A stretch of 64,000 bases of DNA, from positions 16,048,336 through 16,112,335 of the forward strand of contig CM040091.1 in assembly GCA_022496805.1 (NCBI GenBank), given 5' to 3'. Under the pieces are notes generated by a model. It saw only the letters and a list, made by a program, of their open reading frames with translations. It was not told the DNA's origin and made no database searches. This document shows, piece by piece, positions 1 to 11,250 of this stretch (the stretch's first letter is position 1; each line of letters begins with the position of its first letter). Position numbers and translations under genes: made by a program. The DNA is from Pohlia nutans. Lineage: Eukaryota > Streptophyta > Bryopsida > Bryales > Mniaceae.

Positions 1-647
1 AGGGCAAGCGCGGCCGTAGGAACGAGACTCGATGACCGCGCCGTGCCACGGTCATGGACCCGTCTCTTCGGGCCAATGACCCCCACGCTTTGCGCTGCTC
101 CGCGCCGTCCCACCCCCACCCCCACCACCATCGCTGCAGCCCTTTTGCAAGTCTCCTTTCACAAGTCTCCTTCCCACAGTTTGTGCAGCTGGGCTGACGC
201 CGGATGATGCCTCTTCACTACCACTCAGGTTCGTCTTCCCCGTTTTTCCAAATCCATTCTGTATGCAAACCGAGCTTAGGACGGTGCCTTTACTTAGATG
301 CAAAGGTGAGAATGTTGGTATTAAGTTTTCAAAAGGGTGTTAAGCGCAATGCAGAAACATGTTTGTGTTTGTGAGGTTTGCAAGCGGAAGAGCTCGTTTC
401 TATATTTGGACACGGAGCTGATCACAGTGTTTTGGTAGCTTTCCTTTTGGAGTGCACACCCATTTTGGGTAAAAGCTTCATAAGCGAGGGTAAAGGGTTA
501 AGGAATGTAGATATGCAAGTTCTAGTTACGAAGATCAGACATTTAGCGATGTGTGAAACACTGTGCATGTTGTTGTACGGCTGAGAGTTTTGTTTTGAAG
601 CATTTAGCTTCAGTTTACAGCAGATGCTTTGGTGTTCGATCGGGTGA
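1..647. other. No gene recognised; upstream flank
   Basis: Short open frames on both strands here have no recognisable domains and overlap each other. A C/G-rich low-complexity patch lies near 105-130. I see no supported gene. Confidence 0.5.
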
Positions 648-659
648 GCTTCTTTGCAA

Positions 660-1065
660 CGGTAACAGTGTCGGGTCTTAGTAAAATGCACTTAGCCCTC
701 TGTAATGACACCGCCACAATGTGCTTCGGAATGCAGTTTCATGTGGAAGTAGACTAATCGGATGTCTACTAAACATGAGGAACGTGCAATTACAGTGTGT
801 CTCATTAGAGAGGGTTGAGTGTAGTTGAGTTCATTAATCGAAGAACTTATTTTAACCGATTTGCTTTGGAGCTACCTTCGATAACAGTGCCAGGTCTTAG
901 TAACCCTCGCTAATGACACTGCCTCGGGGAGGACAATAGGCTTCTGAATGCCGTTTCATGTGGAAGTAGACCAATCACATGTCTACTAAACATGACAGAT
1001 TCTAAGGAACGTGCAATTACAGAGTGTGTCTTTAGAGAGCGTTCCGTGCAGTTGACTTCATTCAT
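660..1065. repeat. Imperfect tandem duplication, about 218-bp period
   Basis: Two diverged direct copies lie upstream of the receptor kinase, roughly 660-830 and 878-1065. Shared blocks include taacagtg (663 and 882), tttcatgtggaagtagac (737 and 954), catgtctactaaacatga-like text and gaacgtgcaattacag. The second copy carries small insertions. The repeat lies within 750 bp of the start codon, so it is probably promoter or 5' leader. No coding potential is visible. Confidence 0.75.
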
Positions 1066-1407
1066 CCAACCGAGTTTTTTAAATGGGTCTCTCTGTTCTA
1101 ACTGACCCTCTGTCTATTGACTATGCTCCAGAATATCTTACTTTTAAAAAGGCTATGGATGTCTGGGATTTTAAATTTTCGAGTGATAATTTGAATAGGC
1201 TACACGTGTCTTGTATATTGTACTAGTTTTTTTCTAATGATGTAAGATGTTGAGTGAAATTCTGAGCGTATTTTTGGCTGCAGATCCAGGTCTAGGAACA
1301 AGATCTGGATGAGCGTTGCTGGAGAATTTCATTCTTTCTTGGACTTTGGGAAGTTTCCAGAAGGCATGGTTTAGGGTTGACTAGTGTAGTCCTGAGAAAA
1401 GGACAAT
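1066..1407 (+). promoter_or_regulatory. Presumed 5' leader and proximal promoter of the receptor kinase
   Basis: AT-rich sequence leads into a more balanced stretch from about 1280. A possible splice acceptor (tttttggctgcag, ending near 1283) precedes the leader, so the 5' UTR may contain an intron. No clear TATA box can be assigned without transcript data. Confidence 0.35.
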
Positions 1408-4400
1408 ATGGGGAACCACAGATGTGTACAGGTAGTACTGTTAGGGCTTCTGGTATGTGGGGTGGCATTGGCACAAACGCCACCACCGGCACCGGCATAT
1501 TCACCTGCAGATCAGATTCGGATAGCGTGTGGCTCATCGACCAACATCACCATTGATACCCGGGTGTTTGCAGCCGACAGTGTGGGCAACACTTTGGCCT
1601 CCGGAGGGGTTCCGGGCACAACACCACAGAACAATGCGGCCGTGTCCTATCCTACCCTTCTGAGCTCTGCAAGGTTTTTCACCACGAAATCCACTTACAC
1701 ATTCAAAGTGAGCCCGGGACGCCACTGGATCCGTCTCTACTTCTACCCTTTTGCATCCTCCTCGTTTTCTCCGAACAACTCTTACTTCAGCTTGGAAGCC
1801 AATCAGTTTGTGCTGCTTGACAACTTCAGTGCTGTGGCTTACACCACAAACACAAGACCCATCAGGCCTGATTTTGTTCGGGAGTATATTGTTAATGTGA
1901 CGGCAGCCAGCCTTGTTCTGACTTTCACTCCTCAGCCTCAGTCTTATGCATTCGTCAATGCCATAGAGATTGTCTCCCAGCCCAGTGACCTGGTTAAAGA
2001 TGATGGACTGCTTCTGGGAACTCCCACTCCTTTTGTCATCGGCTTGGCTACCTCAGCCTTGCAGACTATGTACCGTCTCAACGTTGGAGGCACCACCATC
2101 TCACCGTCTCTTGATTCCACCAACATTTGGCGGACTTGGATGCCTGATGCTGATTACATCTTCTCTGCAGCCACTGGTACCACTGGGAAAACTGAAATTG
2201 CGTCCATCATATACCCTACCACAGTTCCAGAGTAAGTTAATTTCCCTTCTTGTGACTTGCATTGATATTATACCAAGTAGCCTCATGTTGTTTAGAGTAG
2301 GTTACATGTGGACTTTCTTTTTATTTAGCCCCTAAAGGACTAAGAAGCCCAAATTGAACCTCATGTTTTTTTAGCAGTTTTGAGTAGGTCCTATGTGGAC
2401 TTCTTTTTGTTCAAATTTATTTATTTTTTGACAATGTTCTTCACTAATTCTGGTGATATAAAATTTGGTCTCATCTAAATTATACTTTTCACAATATGAT
2501 CAATAGAATTTGACATTTTGAAACCATGAATCCTTGGTCCTTCAGGAGTTAATTTTTCAGATTCTGGCAATAATAGATTCTGGCTCCATCTGTTTATTTA
2601 CTATACAATCAATTAAGTTCGCCATTTTCAAATCATGGTGTTTTAGGGGTTGAATATGAGATTCCGCGTTTTTGAAGGGGAAGTAGAACTGAGAATTTGA
2701 GTGTTGTGTTTTTTTCTTTTATTCTGCAGGTATATTGCTCCTCCTGCGGTTTATGCCACTGCGCGTACACTGGGAGACTCGAGCACTGTGAATGCCAATT
2801 TCAATGTGACGTGGATCCTTCCAGTAGATGCAAACTATTCCTACTTTGTGCGCCTTCATTTGTGCGAAATCTTTTACACAGCCATCAGTCAGCGCGTGTT
2901 CAATGTCTACATCAACAACCAGACTGCACTGCCGAACTACGACATCCTTGTGGTTACGCAGCCCAACACTCCCCTGTATGTTGACTTCATTGTTTCCATG
3001 TTCAGGGGTGGCAACCAAATGTGGGTGCAGATTGGGACAAGCAACTACGCGACGAACCAAAAGGATGCCATATTGAATGGTTTGGAGGTTTTCAAGATCA
3101 ATGATACCAGCCAAAGCTTGGCAGGACCCAACCCTACTGTAACACCAGGAAGTCCTACTGCTCCTGCAGGGACAGTAACTACAAGCTCAAAGACTAATAT
3201 AGGGACTATCATAGGGGCAGCAGTTGGAGGAGCGGTTGCTCTTCTTCTTCTTGTTGGCTTGATTTTCTATTGCTGTAAACGGAGGGCGAATTCAGGCGGG
3301 TCCAAGGCCTCAGCGTCTACTTGGCTTCCATTACCCTTGCACGGCGGTAGCACTGACCACAGCAAAGTCTCTACCACCTCGTTGGGCGGGAAGAGTGGGA
3401 AGAGCGGTGCAGGAAGCTATGTCTCCTCAGCTCCTTCAAACCTTGGCAGGTACTTCACATTTGCCGAGCTTCAGGAGGCTACCAACAGCTTTGATGAGAA
3501 CTTGGTACTCGGAGTTGGTGGATTTGGCAAGGTGTACAAAGGGGAGATTGACGACGGGTCGAAAGTGGCGGTGAAACGGGGGAACCCGAGGTCTGAGCAG
3601 GGTTTGAACGAGTTCCAAACCGAGATTGAGCTTCTGTCGAAGCTTCGACATCGTCACCTCGTGTCCTTGATTGGGTACTGTGAGGAGCATGGGGAGATGA
3701 TTCTGGTCTATGATTACATGGCCAACGGACCACTTCGCGGTCACCTCTATGGAACAGACGAAGCCTGTCTTTCATGGAAGCAGAGGCTGGAGATTTGCAT
3801 CGGTGCAGCGCGAGGGTTACATTACCTTCACACGGGAGCGGCGCAGGGGATCATCCACAGAGACGTGAAGACAACAAACATCCTCCTGGACGAGAATTTT
3901 GTTGCGAAAGTGGCCGATTTTGGACTCTCCAAGATTGGACCTGCCATGGAGCAAACGCACGTCAGCACAGCTGTGAAGGGTAGCTTTGGCTACTTGGATC
4001 CGGAGTATTTCCGCAGGCAGCAGCTGACGGAGAAGTCAGACGTGTACTCGTTTGGAGTGGTGCTTATGGAGGTGCTGTGCGCGCGGCCGGCCATCAACCC
4101 TGCACTTCCGCGGGAGCAAGTCAACATGGCAGAGTGGGCGATCAAGTACCAGAAAGCAGACATGCTGGACCAGATTGTGGACGAGCGGCTGCGCGGTACA
4201 ATCAGCCCCGACTCGCTGAAGAAGTTCGGCGACACGGTCGAGAAGTGCTTGGAAGAGCAAGGTATTGACAGACCTGCCATGGGCGACGTCCTCTGGAACT
4301 TGGAGTACGCTTTGCAGTTGCAGGAAACGTCCGAATTCGGCTCCCTTGCAAGCCCCGAGCAAGGAAACTTCGACACCGACAGCTCCAGTCAAATGATGTC

Positions 4401-4539
4401 CCAGCCACTGGCGGTACCAAACTTGCTTGACACTTCTTTGACTGTTTCTACGGAACGGAAGATACTGGAGGAGACTTCGTCCGAGGATCAGTCCGCGAGT
4501 GAGATTTTCTCGCAGTTGGTGAACCCTCAGGGAAGGTGA
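1408..4539 (+). CDS. CrRLK1L malectin-like receptor kinase (FERONIA/THESEUS family)
   Basis: Two-exon gene, 1408-2231 joined to 2730-4539. The donor is CCAGA|GTAAGT and the acceptor is ATTCTGCAG|GTATATT. The join restores ...TVPE-YIAPPAVY... and gives about 877 aa. In order: a signal peptide (about 1-22, ending ALAQ), an extracellular malectin-like region (about 35-400) with many NxS/T sites, a single membrane helix near 430-455 followed by CCKRR, a Ser/Gly-rich juxtamembrane stretch, and a kinase domain (about 525-805). Kinase motifs are intact: glycine loop GVGGFGKVYKG, VAVKRG lysine, HRDVKTTNILLDE, DFGLSK and GSFGYLDPEY. Family members sit in the plasma membrane and sense wall integrity or RALF peptides. 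The length is typical. Flowering-plant members are usually intronless, so the intron is notable. FERONIA-like and THESEUS-like cannot be told apart by eye. Confidence 0.95.
2334..2552. mobile_element. MITE-like insert in the receptor-kinase intron (CCCCTAAAGGAC ends)
   Basis: The left end TTTAGCCCCTAAAGGACT and the right end GGTCCTTCAGGAGTTAA are imperfect inverted copies. The interior shares many blocks with about 52785-52968, including ttttgagtaggtc, tttcacaata-gatca and atgaatccttggt. The same terminus bounds a larger element at 41273-41857. It makes up nearly half of the 498-bp intron. There is no coding sequence, and the superfamily is undetermined. Confidence 0.6.
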
Positions 4540-5460
4540 TTGATCCTAGTACCTTCATTTGAAATCTGTGTGTGTGTGTGTCGGTGTATATTACGAAGTT
4601 TCTTGTGGAGCTTAACCATGCTTTCACTCATTTGAAATTAGGTTCAGTATAGTAATCATAACTACCTATTGGTTCCAGACGATTTGGCGCTGGAACTATT
4701 ACACTCTATATACTTTTGCACTCATTTAAATGACATTGAGTTTCAAATACAATGCGGCTATCTCTGTAGTTGTCTGGCTTGCATTCACCTTGTGAAATAT
4801 CAGCAAATGGGCTCATCCAGACTTTTGATTCACATACAGTATTTGTGAAGTGATTTTGTTAGCAATGTGGCTCTACCGTATCCAACAGTACTTTGATTGT
4901 ATAGACTACGCTATTATTGCATTGTAACTTCCTTGGAAACATCCAAACGTTAGTTGTCAGAGACCACGTCAGAAGAATCAAACAGTGTTGTGCATTCTCA
5001 GCCACTTAACCGTTTAACGTCCCGATTCAACTCTGTTTTCAAAGCTTCATTATAAAATGTCTGAAAAAGAAAACGGACACTTTAAGCAGTGTGCCTATTT
5101 ATAGTAATATGATGTGTATCACTATTGTGATGGTTTGGATGGATTAGTAAATTGATTTTGAATCCATCCTAAGTTGAATCATACTTTTTGGAGTTATATT
5201 GAATAAGTTATGAATTTTTAGAGTCAAAGGTACAGATTGCCTATTTGTGGCAGTAGACATGGGTTGACATTGAGAGTGAATATGCCTTGAAAGATCATAA
5301 AGAAACTTAAAATAAAAGCAGTTCTTACAAATTTCAAAGTCAACAATCACTAAACTATCTAGTTGATTGTTGGTTTATGGCACAATGAAGTATCATTGAT
5401 GAAATAAAAATAGGTGTCTCGTCATGGCTGGTGTTGGTTATTGACCCACTCACCTTAGGG
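4540..5460. other. 3' flank of the receptor kinase, no gene
   Basis: The 3' UTR probably occupies the first few hundred bases, with a short (TG)n run near 4568. The rest is AT-rich with no supported coding sequence. Confidence 0.5.
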
Positions 5461-5826
5461 CCGCTTCACACTATGGCCGAATGTTGAGAGAAGCTGTCGA
5501 TTTTTTCCACCCGGATCGGATTGCAAGAAATCAAGAATTTGGCCTCTCAACCCTTCATACTAGAGGCCAACGTCCAAAGGCCATCGTCCTTCAAAATGCC
5601 TACATGGCAACACTTTTTAACCAAGGTTGATGGATTCTCATTCAAAGAAAGTTTGGGTGGAATGGGAATTGAAACCCAAACTATAGTTGAGAGGCTGTCG
5701 ATTTTTTTCATAAATAATCAAAACTATATTTTATTGCCTATTTTCATTCCATTTCTTTGGACTCTCAACAAAGTTTGGCCACTCAATCCCATGGCCTCTC
5801 GACTTGAACGGCCATAGTATGAAGCG
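5461..5826. mobile_element. Foldback MITE, about 366 bp
   Basis: The left end CGCTTCACACTATGGCCG and the right end (read in reverse complement) CGCTTCATACTATGGCCG match with one mismatch, followed by further partial complementarity (TTGAGAG/TCGAGAG). No clean target duplication is visible, so the superfamily is left open. The open frame inside is not taken as a gene. Confidence 0.6.
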
Positions 5827-6845
5827 TGAAAATATTGCAAATACTTGAAAATACAGTAAGTACTTACAAATACAACACATGTACTATGTGGTATTTCTTG
5901 TGTTTGGAATTTTGTTATCTTATAGTTTTTGTTTTTGAATTATGTTCTCTTGTTTATGGTCCATTAGTATATGTATTCCGATCTTGATCAATGTATCAAC
6001 TCCTTTCATATTTTAACGTTTAATTTTTGTCCTAAATCGTATACAAATAAGTCATTATCATTTGTAAAATTCACGATAATTAAACGTGGATCAGTTCTTG
6101 ACATGAAAGATTGCAAAAGAGAGTTGTTGATATAGGTACTTTTTGAAGGCCTTTTCACTTTTATTTTTGAAAATTGAAGCCAAAGTATATTTAACTTTGA
6201 AGTCACACCCTCCAAAATCTCATTTTTGAGTGTGCATTATATAGTTCAAAAACATACTATAATCTTCCAATCCAACAGTCCAATCCAAGGTTTAACCGGC
6301 TTGTTTGATTAAGCTATGGGTACATTTATACGTTGAAATACTATTAATAGTGTCCATAATTTGAACAGAGAAAATTAAGTAAAAAAGCACCAAAAAACTT
6401 TGATTTCTTTAAAACCACCCTAGGCACTAAAGTGTTAAGGTCTCACTTTTTGAACTAAAAATGAAACTTGACATAAACCAATTGTGTTGCTTTTCAAAAA
6501 ATTACAATATCTTATTTTGAAAATTTATACTATACAAATGATAGTCTACTAGCACAAGAATCAAGTGAAATTTGGATGGATGAAAAATTGTACATAATGT
6601 AGTTGAGAAAGGTTACAATTTGTTTGTCGTTTATTACATGGATGCATGCGTGTCAAAGGGTTAAAGTGCTACCTTGTACTCTGCAAGTAAAGTTTAAAAT
6701 TGTAAATTTGGAAGTTTTAGTAGTGCACTATATATCACGTACAAGGTCTAAATTTCAATGTCAGATTTTTGGAGGTCTATGTCCTAAATCAATCATGAGA
6801 TTATATGTTATATGTGGTACTTTTCGGGTCAATAAATAAATCTTT
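5827..6845. other. AT-rich intergenic DNA, nothing recognised
   Basis: Very AT-rich. Short frames lack domains and are interrupted. I see no repeat with clear ends. Confidence 0.5.
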
Positions 6846-7060
6846 ATTTTTTGAAGCAGGAGGATAAAACCCCATTGAATTAATGAAGGTCACAAACACT
6901 GAAAACCAAGGCGAGACAGGCCTCCCAGTGGAGTTTTTTAAGGTTTTCAGACAACAATCATAAAACTACAACTAGATCAAGAAGCCCAGTAGAACTGGGT
7001 TGTCACTTCTGCCACCAAAAAAACTGTGTTCGTAGCCACAAGATGTCAAATCTATCCCTG
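6846..7060 (-). mobile_element. Possible 3' end of a LINE-type retroelement
   Basis: Read on the - strand, the segment ends ...CAATGGGGTTTTATCCTCC followed by an A-rich tail that merges into AT-rich DNA. Plant L1-like elements often end this way, just before a poly-A. There is no reverse-transcriptase coding sequence, so this would be a 5'-truncated copy. The evidence is stylistic only. Confidence 0.3.
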
Positions 7061-7857
7061 AACCTCGGCGCTTGAGTGGGATACAACTTACATAACTTTT
7101 GAGTGCGTTGCCATAACACTTGTTAGTTATTAATTTATGTTGAAACTGACCATGACAAAGGTTATTGGAGTGTCGAAAACATTGGAAATAAAAAGCAATT
7201 GTAGTTTGGAAATAATTGAATTTCTAAGTTGACTACTTAGTTTTGTAACCGATTTGGATTTCATTCCAAAAAAAAAAGCCATATTGATTTTCATAGTCTA
7301 TTTCGTTCAATCTTCCTGCTTTGGTCACAAAATGGATTAGAAAAGATGGCAATACCTTAAGTTTGAAATGAAAAGTACATTTAGATTTACATATTACATC
7401 TACCGCCTTGAGTTGAAAGACCAGATGTGGCACAAACAGCAAGGCACCTAACCATGAGTGAGCATGTGGTTGGTATGGATGCACTTAGAGGTTTCCCCAA
7501 GGAAAATTGAATGAGGTTTGAGGGAGGTTTTAGGGTCAAAAGAAAAGGGGCTAACACTCGTTTTTTGCCATCTTTCAACTTAAAAACTAGTTTTGCCTTG
7601 TCTTTCCTCTTGTGGAGTTTTTTTTGCTTGATTTTAAGTATAACTCTATTATCAACTTCCACCTTCCATATCTTTTGTACTATACTTTCAATGTATAAGT
7701 TGATTAAAAAATTTGAATTAGTAGCCCGGGGAAGTCACTCTCAGAAAATTAGAAAACTATGAGAGATAAAAAAATAGGATGTCATTTATTTATGATGAAT
7801 AAAAATTATTTAGCTTTTGGACCTATTATAGCCTCAAAGAAATGGGGAAGACGTAAT
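7061..7857. other. AT-rich intergenic DNA, nothing recognised
   Basis: Overlapping frames occur on both strands (around 7230-7760) but none shows a domain. Composition is skewed in a way typical of non-coding DNA. Confidence 0.45.
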
Positions 7858-7859
7858 TT

Positions 7860-7922
<63 letters not shown>
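7858..7922. repeat. (TA)n microsatellite
   Basis: An almost uninterrupted TA dinucleotide run with one break near 7870. Confidence 0.95.
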
Positions 7923-7923
<1 letters not shown>

Positions 7924-8686
7924 GTTGTTGTTTAATGTCCCAAATTAATTTTTGGTACATCTAAAATACCATAAGAGCAATGGGGTTTGAAAATCAGATA
8001 AAAGGGTGTGTTAGTATAAGTCCCTCGAAGAAGTATTTGGATGGAAAACAATCATTTCCATTTGTAAATTGTGCATGATAAAACTCCTTAGCTATTTGTC
8101 ATAGGTTTTCTATATTATAGGAATTGGGAAATAAATCGTGATTTACCTATACTATGGCGTAATTCACGTCTTGTTGTGTAGTATGGAATAGTTATTGCTT
8201 TGATGTGTACTAGCAAGTAGGAGTTTAGATTGCAACTTCATAAAAAAAATTTCAAAAAAACATAAGCAATATAGGGTGAAATTTATTTAACTCACTGAAA
8301 TTTATAATTACTCATAAGGCGTCTAAAAATGTACGAAAGTAATTTTTTTTAATGAATGTAGGGTTTAGGGTCTATTTTTAATGAATGTAGGGTCTATTAA
8401 AAACATTGACATGAGGTAAATAGCCCCCATTGAATATCCTATTATCGCACGTGTATGCAGAAAATTAGGTTGAATTCCCCAAGTATCTAGAAAATAATAA
8501 TTCTCCAAAAGAATGTTGAGGTAACTTAATTTCTTTGGCTCACATAAAAAGTGATATTCTTGAGTCTTCAAGAGTGTTTCGGGACAAACTTGGCTTTTGA
8601 ATATACTCACACATCTGTGGCGCATGCAACTTGACAAATTAAATTTGGTCAATCAGAAGTATGTAACAGATTCTAAAGATGTACAC

Positions 8687-8690
<4 letters not shown>
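7923..8690. other. AT-rich intergenic DNA, nothing recognised
   Basis: Contains a short local duplication around 8355-8400 (the phrase aatgaatgtagggt appears twice). No gene is supported. Confidence 0.45.

Positions 8691-8764
<74 letters not shown>
8691..8764. repeat. (TA)n microsatellite
   Basis: A pure TA run of about 74 bp. The minus-strand frame crossing it is an artefact of the repeat. Confidence 0.95.
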
Positions 8765-8767
<3 letters not shown>

Positions 8768-8992
8768 TGAGGGCACACAATGCATTTTTTATTTTCAAAT
8801 GTAAAGATAATAGGAAGATTTCATTAACATGAATTGTAAACAAAAATAGAAAGTAAAAGATGATAGCAAGCTTGTTAATGGAAACATAACATTCAATAAT
8901 TTTCGTATATTTTACCTTTCCTTCATGCACTCTGCTTATCATCTTGGGACTCTCCATGTCTAGTTAGCTACTAATGGAGGGTAGAGCATCCT

Positions 8993-9337
8993 CACCGCGG
9001 CTATCTAGTGAACTCCATCCAGATACCGGAGAAAACACTCCCACCGCAGTCCCGTATCAAGAATTTTTTTCCGAATTGGATGCCGAATCCTGGAAATTGG
9101 CCTCGTTTTGCAAGATCAAAACTTGCTATCCGCATCGCTGTTTTCACCCGATTTTTTTACTTGTTGCTTGCTCACAACCAATAGACGTCCATTGTTTTTT
9201 TACTTGTTGCTTAAGCCAAGTTTCCCGAATTACCTTTTGCAGGCGTCGCGGTGCAAAGCCCGCTCCTGCATCTGGAAAACAGGAAAGGTCTCATCTCTTT
9301 CCCGATCCCGAAACCCTCATTGCGGTAAGGATGCTCT
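8993..9337. mobile_element. Possible PIF/Harbinger-type MITE, about 345 bp
   Basis: Inverted ends AGAGCATCCTCACCGC (left) and GCGGTAAGGATGCTCT (right) match with one mismatch. GAGCATC-type termini are common in plant Tourist-like MITEs. The interior is more GC-rich than the flanks and holds an accidental open frame. I cannot see a perfect TTA/TAA target duplication, so the class is tentative. Confidence 0.5.
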
Positions 9338-11247
9338 TATGTTGAGTGTGGAATATACTGTACATTCTCTTGTGTAGCCAGATACTGCAAGCTAGTGAAT
9401 GTTATGAAGTAATTGTTGGAATCTTGAATCTATGTCAAGTGACCATGAAGGCCAAACTATATGCCAGGTGAGCACCACATTCCCAAAATTAGTAATTCTA
9501 TTTTAATTCACTCATAATTGCTTTTAATTTTTGGATTAGATAACCTAACAACCCACTACTAACAAAGGCGTCGCTTCTCACTCAGAACAATGGCAAAGTT
9601 CATTGTATGAATTTGTCCTACGTGACAAATCGCACTCACCAAGTCTTGAATGCCTCGGTAGTGAGTGCACAGTAGCGTTGTTTGACTCACCTACCTGGTG
9701 AAAAACGACACCTTCTCTTTGTAGTGACTGGTCGAGTCATGGAGCGACAAGTTGATTATTGGATATAATCCTCTCCTCCTGTCCTCCACACTAGATCAAG
9801 ACCATTGGATCGTAGAGATCTATGGTTGTCTCAAGGAATGAGAGTGAATGGAGGTTATGACTTGTGCACCCTAAACCACTGTCTCAGTTTTTCGATTTTT
9901 CCAATTGCCGTGCGTTATGTGGCGATGAAAGTGACCCAGTGATCAAAACTTGACCAAATCTTCCAACGCTAATATGAAAATAACAGGCATATTCCATTGA
10001 ACTGGCTATTTTGTGTTTTGTTGGTAAATTGCGTCGTGATATGTGGAACATAACATTCTTTAGCTAGTATTGCACCATACTCTTTTGCTTGTGGAGAGAA
10101 TCAACATCTAAACAGGGAATCGATGATGTGGAACATGTAGGAACTATTAAAAAATAGAATTTTGTTTAGCTGGCAAGCCATCTTTAGGTAAAGAGGGCTT
10201 TGATTCTCCAAAAGATTACGATTCTTGCAATGATTCTAGCATGCAATGCTGATTTCCGAGGGTTAACATATAGCCGGTGAACCAATCACAGTCATCATAG
10301 ATGGGTAATCATTATTGTCCATCAATTTAGAAATCTTAGGATACCAAGCCCTTCCTAAACTTAATTATACAGTGTCGTAATGAGATGTCTATATTGTGCT
10401 CATATTCAATAACTTTGTTACTCACCCCGAATATACATGCTTTGCTTCATACATTCATGAAGAATTCAGTGATATGGTGAGCATGCTCTAAGCACACATT
10501 ATATTCACTAGTAGCAAATCTGTCGTTTTTCATTCAATCCCCACTTCGTGGAAACAGTGAATAGTGGCGGAATATTGTAATTATATTTCTATCTTCTTGT
10601 GACCAAAAGCACTCACCAGCACTGACACAACCCAGGTGCCATGCACGATTTCATTCCTTTTTCATTTATAGTAAGTGAAAAACGACACATTTCCTACTAG
10701 TGATTGTACCTCATAGACACAGTACTTTGCACTTTCTAGACGTCATTTATGTCATGGATTCGGAAGACTAATGTATGCCATGACATATAAAACAGTTAAC
10801 CCCTAAACCTTTGAAAGTGCCTTTGCGGTCAGTAGAATACGGTATATTTTTCTAGTATTTGGAATGGATCCAAACCTTTTATAGGTTTGAATTCAACACA
10901 AAAGCTGAAATTTACATCAATAACATTATATTCATTAAAATGAGAGGATTCCAGAATAATGAGAGTTCAAAAAGTCTAAAATAAACCCAAATTGAACCAC
11001 TAACCATTCCGAATATAGGGTTAAACAGTAGAAGATGGATCAGCGAAGATCAAATAGAGTACATATAATAGAAGTGCAATAAAAGATTGCAGAAGTGACA
11101 TCTATTTATAGTAAGTATAAAACGAATATACATTTTTTGGGTGTTTGTATTGCAGGACGGTAATCCAATCTTGATAATGTCTCATAAAGCTAGGAAAAAG
11201 AATGAGCGAAGCGTAAAATCCTATATAAGAACAAGAGCTCCACGTAT
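9338..11247. other. AT-rich intergenic DNA, nothing recognised
   Basis: Nearly 2 kb without a credible open frame. A taacccctaaacc phrase near 10799 resembles the termini of the CCCCTAAA-ended repeats elsewhere in the window, but no partner end was found. Confidence 0.5.
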
Positions 11248-11250
11248 TTT

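Noticed and set aside
1292..1537. Minus-strand 81-codon frame overlapping the receptor-kinase start
   Set aside because: Antisense to the leader and signal peptide, with no domain and no supporting signals.
3990..4420. Long minus-strand frames opposite the kinase domain (up to 128 codons)
   Set aside because: Antisense shadows of the well-supported receptor kinase.
8974..9345. 123-codon plus-strand frame
   Set aside because: It spans a foldback with inverted GAGCATCC ends, has no domain and is best explained as chance openness in a more GC-rich MITE.
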